Source: Streptomyces sp. NBC_01478
GTDB taxonomy: Bacteria > Actinomycetota > Actinomycetes > Streptomycetales > Streptomycetaceae
Direction: 5' to 3'
NCBI RefSeq assembly: GCF_036227225.1
Contig: NZ_CP109444.1
Span: 1,736,001 to 1,800,000, forward strand
Length of the DNA stretch: 64,000 bases
Shown here: one piece after another, positions 58,403-64,000 of the stretch
Layout: each line of letters starts with the position of its first letter
Numbering within the stretch: the stretch's first letter is position 1
Notes under the pieces: model-generated
The model's input: only the letters and a program-made list of their open reading frames with translations
Told to the model about the DNA's origin: nothing
Databases searched by the model: none
Made by a program: the position numbers and the translations under genes

Positions 58403-60220
58403 CTACTGCTTCAGACCCCACGTGCCGGTGTTGTAGGCCGGGCCCACATTCGTGGCGTTGTTCCGCATGTTCACGAACCGCGTCTGCACGGCGAGGAACG
58501 TCGGCTTCTGGTACAGCGGGAGGACGTAGGCGTCGTTCACCATGAGCTGGTCGGCCTGGTTGAGGAGCGCGGCGGACTTCGTCGCGTCGGTCTCACCCAC
58601 GGCCTCGGAGATCAGGGAGTCGGCCGTCTTGTCGCTGTAGCCACCGAAGTTGCCGCCACCGCCGGTGAACCAGTTCTGCTGGGCGCCACTGCTCGGGAAC
58701 GGCGCCGCGACCCAGGCGAAGACGATGATGTCGTACTGGTGCCCGGAGAGGACCGTGCCGAGGTCGGCGGCGCCGATCGGCTTGATGGTGATCTTGATGC
58801 CGAGGCTCGCCAGGTTGCTCTGCAGGATCTGGCATTCGCTCTGCCGGATCTGGTTGCCGGTGGTGTAACGGCAGTTGAAGGGTCCGACGGCCTTGCCGTC
58901 CGGAGTCTTCAACGCCGTGCCCACACCGGTGAACTTGGCGTCCGTGAGGTACTTCTTCGCCTTGGTCAGATCACCCGAACCCTGGCCGGTGCTGGTGACC
59001 AGGTCCTTGTAACCGGCCTGCCCGGGAACGAAGTTGTGGTTGCCGAGCGGCTTCACGGCCGGGTCGAACTGGCCGACCGTCTTGGCGATGATGTCCTTGA
59101 TGTTGATCGCCGTGAACATCGCCTGCCGCAGCGCCAGATACTTGCCGATCACCGGGTTGTGCAGGTTGAGGTCGAAGTGCTCCCAGGTCAGCCCGTTGCC
59201 GATGGTGTAGGTGACACCGGGGATGTCCTTGACCTGGTTGACCAGGTCCACCTCGGGCTGCGGGTAGATGCCCTGAACCTCGTTGTTCTTCAAGGCCGTT
59301 GGTTCTTGCGTGGCGTCCGAGATCACCTTGAAGATCAGCCGCTGGAGGGTCGCCTTCTTCGCGCCGGTCCACTTGGGGTCGGGCACATAGGTGGCGTGGT
59401 CGTTGTCGACCCACTGCTGCATCTTGTAGGCGCCCGCGGTGGGGTACTTGGTGGGCGGTGTCTTCAGGAAGTACTGCCAGGCCTGGGCCATCTGCGTGGC
59501 CGTCATGGCAGCGGCGTCACCGACCTTGGCACCGGAGAGCTTCTCCGCCGTGTGCGCCGGGTAGAGCGGATAGCCCGCGCCGAACAGGGACTTCCAGTCG
59601 GAGTACGGCTTCGACATCACCATGGTGAAGGTCTTGCCGCCGTCGGCGGGCGTGAGGGACTTGATCCGGTCGTAGCCCGCGGTGCTCTGCGGCAGACAGC
59701 CCTTGGTCTGCGTGGAGTCGCTGGCGGGCGGCGGCGGGCAGTCCTTGCCGTTGTTGGTGCGCCAGTAGTAGGTGAAGTCGTCGGCGGTGATGGGCGTCCC
59801 GTCGTTCCACGCCGCCTTCGGGTTGATCTTGTAGACGATGGTCTGCGGGCTGGTGCTGGTCTGCGTCGCCGAGGTCACCAGGTCGGTGTTCAGGGCGACG
59901 GTGAAGTCCGGCTGGGGTATGAACACCTGCGGCAGGACGACCTCCAGGGCCTCCCCGTTCTCGAAGGTGTTGCCGTTGACGTCCTGGACGTTCCACTGCT
60001 GGATGTTCTTCTCCAGCACATAGGTGAACGTTCCACCGGACTTGGTGGTGGCCGAGTTGCAGGTGTTGGCCTTGCCCACGGTGTTGCAGGACGTGAGCCC
60101 GGCCGAGCTGCCCTTGTTGGAGCCGCCGCCCCCGCCGCCGCTGCTGCAGGCGGTGAGCACCAGAACGAGCCCGGCGGCGAGTGTGAGGGCCCGGGTGAGG
60201 GCCGAGGATGGCACGCGCAT
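58403..60220 (-). CDS. Peptide ABC transporter substrate-binding lipoprotein (SBP family 5), second operon
   Basis: A 605-residue binding protein and first gene of the operon. The signal peptide ends L-V-L-T-A before lipobox C25, followed by a polyglycine stretch. Landmarks are G-G-T-F-T-Y near residue 59, A-A-W-N-D-G-T-P-I-T-A-D-D-F near residue 135, and a second lobe with A-L-R-Q-A-M-F-T-A-I-N. Mature N-terminal cysteines (C41 and C52 region) could form a disulfide. Peptides are the expected ligand by family; this operon lacks an adjacent peptidase, though the M20 dipeptidase gene is about 1.4 kb beyond its 3' end. Confidence 0.9.
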   Translation of the reverse strand: MRVPSSALTRALTLAAGLVLVLTACSSGGGGGGSNKGSSAGLTSCNTVGKANTCNSATTKSGGTFTYVLEKNIQQWNVQDVNGNTFENGEALEVVLPQVFIPQPDFTVALNTDLVTSATQTSTSPQTIVYKINPKAAWNDGTPITADDFTYYWRTNNGKDCPPPPASDSTQTKGCLPQSTAGYDRIKSLTPADGGKTFTMVMSKPYSDWKSLFGAGYPLYPAHTAEKLSGAKVGDAAAMTATQMAQAWQYFLKTPPTKYPTAGAYKMQQWVDNDHATYVPDPKWTGAKKATLQRLIFKVISDATQEPTALKNNEVQGIYPQPEVDLVNQVKDIPGVTYTIGNGLTWEHFDLNLHNPVIGKYLALRQAMFTAINIKDIIAKTVGQFDPAVKPLGNHNFVPGQAGYKDLVTSTGQGSGDLTKAKKYLTDAKFTGVGTALKTPDGKAVGPFNCRYTTGNQIRQSECQILQSNLASLGIKITIKPIGAADLGTVLSGHQYDIIVFAWVAAPFPSSGAQQNWFTGGGGNFGGYSDKTADSLISEAVGETDATKSAALLNQADQLMVNDAYVLPLYQKPTFLAVQTRFVNMRNNATNVGPAYNTGTWGLKQ

Positions 60221-60470
60221 GTTCCTCTCCTTCGACCGGCGAAATGTCCGGTCCCGTAGAGGCGGCCGGCGGCCGCGAGAGAACTGAGCTGCGCAAAGAC
60301 GTTAGAGCTCCGACGTACCTTCTTCACGTTCTTGTTCATACCGGGAAGGCGACAATTCACCCTCGCTTTGTTATCGGAACGACCCACACCACGCAAAGTC
60401 CCCAGGTGGTGTCCCCGAAAAGGCAAAGTCACGACCAACATCGTTGATCAGAGCGCAAATTGACAGACCG

Positions 60471-61511
60471 TCAGCCGAGCGGTACGCCTGCCTCCAGATA
60501 GAGCGCGGCACCGCGCTCCCGGGCCCTGAGCGCCCACCGCAGCCGCTCGTAGCGGACCGGCGGCAACAGATCGGCGGCCTCCTGCTCGGTGGCGAAGCAC
60601 CAGCCGCGCAACTCCGGTCCGGGCAGCAGCAGTCGGTCGGCCACGGCGGCGTCCAGCCGCCCGCCGTCGAAAAGGAGGCGCAGCCCGCCGTAGCCGGGTG
60701 GTGCGGGCGGTTCCCAGTCGACGACGAGCAGTCGCGGTACGTCGTCGAGGACGATGCCGGTCTCCTCGGTGACCTCGCGCATGCCCGCCCGGGCGGGCGC
60801 CTCGCCGGGTTCGACGACACCGCCGGGGAACTCCCAGCCGGCCTTGTAGGTGGGGTCGACGAGCAGCACACGGTCCTGCTCGTCGAAGAGGAGCACACCG
60901 GCCGCGAGGGTCTCGGAGGTGGGCTCCGGGGTCTGCACGATGTCGCACACGGGCACGGCACCGCTGCCGACGGCCTCGGCGATCCGGCAGGCCGTCTCGT
61001 ACGGGGTGAGGGCACTGGTGTCGACGAGATGCGCGTCGGCGGTGAGCCAGGAGGCGAGCGCGGTGCGGTACGGCTCGATGTGGTCGTACGCCCACTGCCG
61101 CATCCGGATCTCGCCGTCGGGGAGGTCGGGAGGGACCTCCCGGCCGGCTATTCGCTCGCGCAGGATCGTTTCCGCCGGGGCGAGGAGCACATGCCGGACC
61201 GTGACCCGGCGGGCCGCCAGACCGCCGAAGATCTCGTCGCGGTACTCCTGGCGCAGCAGGGTCATCGGTACCACGAGGGTCCCGCCCAGCTCCGCGAGCA
61301 TGGCGGCCGCCGTGTCGATCACGAGCCGCCGCCAGATCGGCAGGTCCTGGAAGTCGCCGACCTCCGCCAGGCGCTTGGGCGGGAGCAGGTTCGGGAGTGC
61401 CCCGCCGATGATCTCGGGGTCGAAGAACGTGCTGTTCGGGATCAGGTCGATCAGTTCCCGTGCGGTGGTGGTCTTGCCTGCACCGAACGCACCGTTGATC
61501 CAGACGATCAC
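60471..61511 (-). CDS. TmrB-like P-loop kinase fused to a Nudix hydrolase
   Basis: A 346-residue two-domain protein. Residues 1-180 form a P-loop NTPase with Walker A G-A-F-G-A-G-K-T-T-T starting at residue 7; V-I-V-W-I-N-G-A-F-G is typical of the TmrB/AAA_33 group that includes a tunicamycin-resistance protein. Residues about 205-335 form a Nudix domain with a complete Nudix box (G-x5-E-x7-R-E-V-T-E-E-T-G-I) near residue 230. GTG 61511 is preceded by GAGGGGG; the frame is open to 61559 without a better site. Both halves act on nucleotides, suggesting phosphorylation plus pyrophosphohydrolysis in nucleotide detoxification or salvage. Confidence 0.85.
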   Translation of the reverse strand: MIVWINGAFGAGKTTTARELIDLIPNSTFFDPEIIGGALPNLLPPKRLAEVGDFQDLPIWRRLVIDTAAAMLAELGGTLVVPMTLLRQEYRDEIFGGLAARRVTVRHVLLAPAETILRERIAGREVPPDLPDGEIRMRQWAYDHIEPYRTALASWLTADAHLVDTSALTPYETACRIAEAVGSGAVPVCDIVQTPEPTSETLAAGVLLFDEQDRVLLVDPTYKAGWEFPGGVVEPGEAPARAGMREVTEETGIVLDDVPRLLVVDWEPPAPPGYGGLRLLFDGGRLDAAVADRLLLPGPELRGWCFATEQEAADLLPPVRYERLRWALRARERGAALYLEAGVPLG

Positions 61512-61600
61512 GGACAGTTCCCCCTCTTCTATTGGCCCCCTGAGGCTTGCCCGTTCCACCCTGCCACGGAAACCAGCCGCAGTTGAGGGGGTGCATACGA

Positions 61601-61637
61601 CGGCGCCGGTGCCCCCTCCGACGGGGCACCGGCGCCG
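61601..61637 (-). terminator. Hairpin terminator after the small secreted-peptide gene
   Basis: A perfect 15-bp GC stem (61601-61615 with 61623-61637) and 7-nt loop lies 17 bp beyond the stop of the small gene at 61655 and about 90 bp before the start of the next minus-strand gene. A TTTT follows on the plus side, so it could also act in that direction. Confidence 0.8.
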
Positions 61638-61654
61638 AGCTTTTCCGACGAGTG

Positions 61655-61849
61655 TCAGCCGTTCTGTCCCAGGGCGTTCTCGTCGACGGCGAGACTGCCG
61701 TCGCTGACGAGGTGGTCCATGGAGCCCACGGTGTCCTTGACGTTCAGATCACCGAGTACGTCGTGGTCGTGCGAGTGCGACGGGGAGATCGCGGCGACGA
61801 CGAAACCGGTGGCGAGGGAGGCGATGGCCAGCATGCTGCGCTTCTTCAT
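61655..61849 (-). CDS. Small secreted peptide
   Basis: A 64-residue protein with a clear signal peptide: M-K-K-R-S, a hydrophobic core A-I-A-S-L-A-T-G-F-V-V-A-A-I and a likely cleavage near S-P-S-H-S. The mature 35-40 residues are acidic and start with a His/Asp cluster (H-S-H-D-H-D), a potential metal-binding patch, then alternate small hydrophobic and charged residues. No cysteines. GGGG precedes the ATG. It resembles short secreted proteins of unknown role common in streptomycetes. Confidence 0.65.
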   Translation of the reverse strand: MKKRSMLAIASLATGFVVAAISPSHSHDHDVLGDLNVKDTVGSMDHLVSDGSLAVDENALGQNG

Positions 61850-61879
61850 GCCCCGTTCAACTGACGAAGCGCGCCGGGG

Positions 61880-62851
61880 TCACGCCCGGACCGGCCGCCG
61901 GGTGGAACCCGCCCCGTCCCGGGCCCGCCGTACGAGGTCGACGGCTGCTTCCGGCCACTGCGGATGGTCGAAGGTGAACCCTTCGGCCAGCAGCCGCCCC
62001 GGGACGACCCGTCGGCTCTTGAGCAGGAGTTCGGTGTCCGAGCGGAGCGCGAGGGCGCCCAGTTCCGCCATCCACTTGGTGGCGGGCAGCCCCACCGGGA
62101 CGCCCCGGGCGGCGCGCAGGACGCGCATGAAGGCGCGCTGCGGGAGCGGTCCGGGGGCGGCGAGGTTCACCGGTCCGGTGATGTCGTCGCGGTCGAGAAG
62201 GAACTCGACCGCGCGGACGAAGTCCTGGTCGTGGATCCAGGAGATGTACTGGGCACCGCCCGCGACCGGACCGCCGAGCCCGAGCCGGACCATCCCCGAC
62301 AGGACGTCGAAGACACCGCCGCGGTCGGGGCTCATCACCATGGCGGCGCGCAGGGCGACCTTGCGGGTGTGCGGGGTGTCGGCCCGCTCCTGCTCGCGCT
62401 CCCAGTTCCTGGCGATCTCCACGCTGTACGACCAGTAGCCGGGGACGTCCGGTTCGGCTCCGCCGATCACGCCGGTGGCCTCGTCGTTGGGGGCGTCGTA
62501 GCGGTGGGCGTAGACGGTGGCGGTGCTCATCTGGAGCCAGACGCGCGGCGGTTGGGCCGCGGCGGCGACGGCCTCGCCGACGACCCGGGTGGAGTGCACG
62601 CGCGAGTCCATCATGGCCTTCAGGTTGGCGGGGGTGTAGCGGCAACTGACGCTGCGACCCGCCAGGTTGATCACGGCGTCGCTGCCGTCGATCTCCCGGG
62701 CCCAGGTGCCCGGGGTCTCGCCGTCCCACCACACCTCGCGGTCGCGCGTCGGCCGCCTGGTCAGGACGACGACCTCGTGACCGGCCCCGGTCAGGGCGCG
62801 GTCGAGGATCGCGCCCACCTGTCCCGTACCGCCGGGAATGACGATCTTCAC
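61880..62851 (-). CDS. TIGR01777-type sugar-nucleotide-epimerase-like protein (DUF1731)
   Basis: A 323-residue extended-SDR protein. The NAD(P) motif is I-P-G-G-T-G-Q-V-G near residue 5, D-A-V-I-N-L-A-G-R-S-V marks the central sheet, the substrate region has Y-W-S-Y-S-V-E-I-A-R-N-W-E, and the C-terminal R-A-F-M-R-V-L-R-A-A-R-G segment followed by a DUF1731 tail is specific to the TIGR01777 (YfcH-like) group. Start at GTG 62851 with AAGGGGGAG. Substrate unknown. Confidence 0.87.
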   Translation of the reverse strand: MKIVIPGGTGQVGAILDRALTGAGHEVVVLTRRPTRDREVWWDGETPGTWAREIDGSDAVINLAGRSVSCRYTPANLKAMMDSRVHSTRVVGEAVAAAAQPPRVWLQMSTATVYAHRYDAPNDEATGVIGGAEPDVPGYWSYSVEIARNWEREQERADTPHTRKVALRAAMVMSPDRGGVFDVLSGMVRLGLGGPVAGGAQYISWIHDQDFVRAVEFLLDRDDITGPVNLAAPGPLPQRAFMRVLRAARGVPVGLPATKWMAELGALALRSDTELLLKSRRVVPGRLLAEGFTFDHPQWPEAAVDLVRRARDGAGSTRRPVRA

Positions 62852-62902
62852 CGGGCTCCCCCTTCCGATCGGACTGTTCGGGAGGGAGCCTAGCGCAGAA
62901 AG

Positions 62903-62973
62903 TTGAACGTGTTCAAAACTCGCGCGATGGAAAGTCGAACAATAAATACGCAACTCTTCCAACAGAGTTCGAC
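62903..62973. promoter_or_regulatory. Inverted repeats upstream of the alpha-galactosidase gene
   Basis: TTGAAC-GT-GTTCAA (62903-62916) is a perfect inverted repeat with 2-bp spacer. Further on, GTCGAAC (62934-62940) and GTTCGAC (62967-62973) form a wider pair. All lie in the AT-rich divergent gap between the epimerase-like gene (start 62851) and the galactosidase gene (start 63049), where a sugar-responsive regulator would be expected to bind. Confidence 0.5.
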
Positions 62974-63048
62974 ACGTCCTACCGTAATCGCGCACATGGC
63001 ATGCACAGGAAGTGATCCCATCTCTCGCGAGTCCGGAGGAACGTCACC

Positions 63049-64000
63049 ATGCGTCACCCCCACACCCGCACGGCCCGCCGAAGAGTCATCGGAGCGCTCA
63101 CAGCAGGGCTGTTGTGCACGGCAGGTCTCGCCGCACCCGCGGTCGCGGCCCCCGTGCAGGACCCCGTCTCCCCGACCCTGGCCGACGGTCAGGCGCTCAC
63201 ACCTCCGATGGGTTTCAACAACTGGAACTCCACCAACTGCCGTACCGAGTTCAACGAGTCCATGGTCGAGGGAATCGCGGACATCTTCATCAACAAGGGC
63301 CTCAAGGCCGCCGGTTACCAGTACGTCAACCTCGACGACTGCTGGGCCCTGCCGTCCCGGGACGCCGACGGCAAGCTCGTCCCCGATCCGGTCCGCTTCC
63401 CGCACGGCATCAAGGCCGTCGCGGACTACGTGCACTCCAAGGGACTCAAGCTCGGCATCTACACCAGCGCGGGCACGAAGACGTGCAACGACGCCGGCTT
63501 CCCCGGCGGCCTGGGTCACGAGTACAGCGACGCGCAGCAGTTCGCCGACTGGGGCGTGGACTATCTCAAGTACGACAACTGCAACAACCAGGGCGTGGAC
63601 GCCAAGTTGCGCTACAACACGATGCGCGACGCGCTGAAGGCGACCGGCCGCCCGATCGTCTTCAGCATCTGCGAGTGGGGCGAGAACAAGCCCTGGGAGT
63701 GGGCCGCGGACGTCGGACACCTGTGGCGCACGACCGGTGACATCAGCGACAACTGGGGCTCGATGCTGTCGATCCTCAAGCAGAACCTGCCGCTGGCGCC
63801 GTACGCCGGCCCCGGGCACTGGAACGACCCCGACATGCTGGAGGTCGGCAACGGCGGCATGACGGACACCGAGTACCGCTCGCACTTCTCGCTCTGGTCG
63901 ATCATGGCCGCGCCGCTCCTCATCGGCTCCGACCTCCGTACCGCGACCGCCGCGACCTTCGACATCCTCGACAACAAGGAGGTCATCGCGGTCGACCAGG
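63049..64000 (+). CDS. Secreted GH27 alpha-galactosidase (partial, cut by window end)
   Basis: At least 317 residues, open at the right edge. A signal peptide with a twin-arginine-like R-R-R start and A-A-P-A-V-A-A cleavage region precedes the catalytic TIM barrel. T-P-P-M-G-F-N-N-W-N-S is the GH27 entry, Y-V-N-L-D-D-C-W-A follows, the nucleophile is the aspartate in Y-L-K-Y-D-N-C-N near residue 180, and the acid/base aspartate is in R-T-T-G-D-I-S-D-N-W. Paired cysteines (N-C-R, D-D-C-W, T-C-N) suit an exported enzyme. GGAGGAA at 63035-63041 supports ATG 63049. It would remove terminal alpha-galactose, or beta-L-arabinopyranose in some members, from plant polysaccharides. Confidence 0.93.
   Translation, partial: MRHPHTRTARRRVIGALTAGLLCTAGLAAPAVAAPVQDPVSPTLADGQALTPPMGFNNWNSTNCRTEFNESMVEGIADIFINKGLKAAGYQYVNLDDCWALPSRDADGKLVPDPVRFPHGIKAVADYVHSKGLKLGIYTSAGTKTCNDAGFPGGLGHEYSDAQQFADWGVDYLKYDNCNNQGVDAKLRYNTMRDALKATGRPIVFSICEWGENKPWEWAADVGHLWRTTGDISDNWGSMLSILKQNLPLAPYAGPGHWNDPDMLEVGNGGMTDTEYRSHFSLWSIMAAPLLIGSDLRTATAATFDILDNKEVIAVDQ

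Overview
The window is about 64 kb of very GC-rich DNA with actinobacterial gene style: GTG starts, four-base start/stop overlaps, a mycothiol-dependent enzyme, an LCP cell-wall ligase, a DUF574-type methyltransferase paired with an XRE-DUF5753 regulator, and two genes carrying the rare TTA leucine codon. A copy of the short GC-rich intergenic repeat common in streptomycetes lies near 48.7 kb. All of this points to a Streptomyces (or close relative) chromosome. I saw no tRNA, rRNA, CRISPR array, transposase or phage genes.

Layout. 1-7.9 kb: end of a PhzF-like gene, a FadR-type regulator, and a divergent proline iminopeptidase plus complete peptide ABC transporter. 7.9-16.6 kb: DUF5990, LCP protein, a polytopic membrane protein, an MmyB-type XRE regulator facing an SDR oxidoreductase, DUF1963, PhzF and an HslV-like Ntn hydrolase. 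17-23.2 kb: a 1244-residue HTH-STAND NTPase-WD40 protein, a small ORF, and a TTA-containing Ser/Thr kinase with an extracellular peptidoglycan-binding domain. 23.2-27 kb: tandem repeats, a broken hydrolase, an MFS transporter and the methyltransferase/XRE pair. 27.3-34.3 kb: a seven-gene sugar cassette (binding protein, mandelate-racemase-type enzyme, two permeases, double ATPase, RhaM-like mutarotase, convergent GntR regulator). 34.4-49.5 kb: three multidrug-type MFS exporters with TetR/MarR regulators and visible operators, gene remnants, an ICL/PEP mutase-family enzyme, a flavin reductase, an OhrR-like sensor with an esterase, an MDMPI-type enzyme, a NarL/DesK-type two-component pair and a TetR gene. 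49.5-54.2 kb: an F420-type oxidoreductase, a geranylgeranyl-reductase-like flavoprotein, an M20 dipeptidase, DUF1905 and an atypical kinase. 54.2-60.2 kb: a second complete peptide ABC operon. 60.4-64 kb: a TmrB-like/Nudix fusion, a small secreted peptide, a TIGR01777-like epimerase, and a GH27 alpha-galactosidase cut by the window end.

Together the genes describe nutrient scavenging (two peptide importers with an exopeptidase and a dipeptidase, one sugar importer, a secreted galactosidase), export and redox defence under local one-component regulators, and signalling. The most unusual block is 16.0-23.2 kb, where a STAND ATPase, an HslV-like hydrolase lacking its unfoldase and a kinase whose translation probably needs the bldA tRNA sit together. 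The most unusual non-coding element is an array of 19-bp repeats between a TetR gene and an F420-type oxidoreductase gene (49488-49618).
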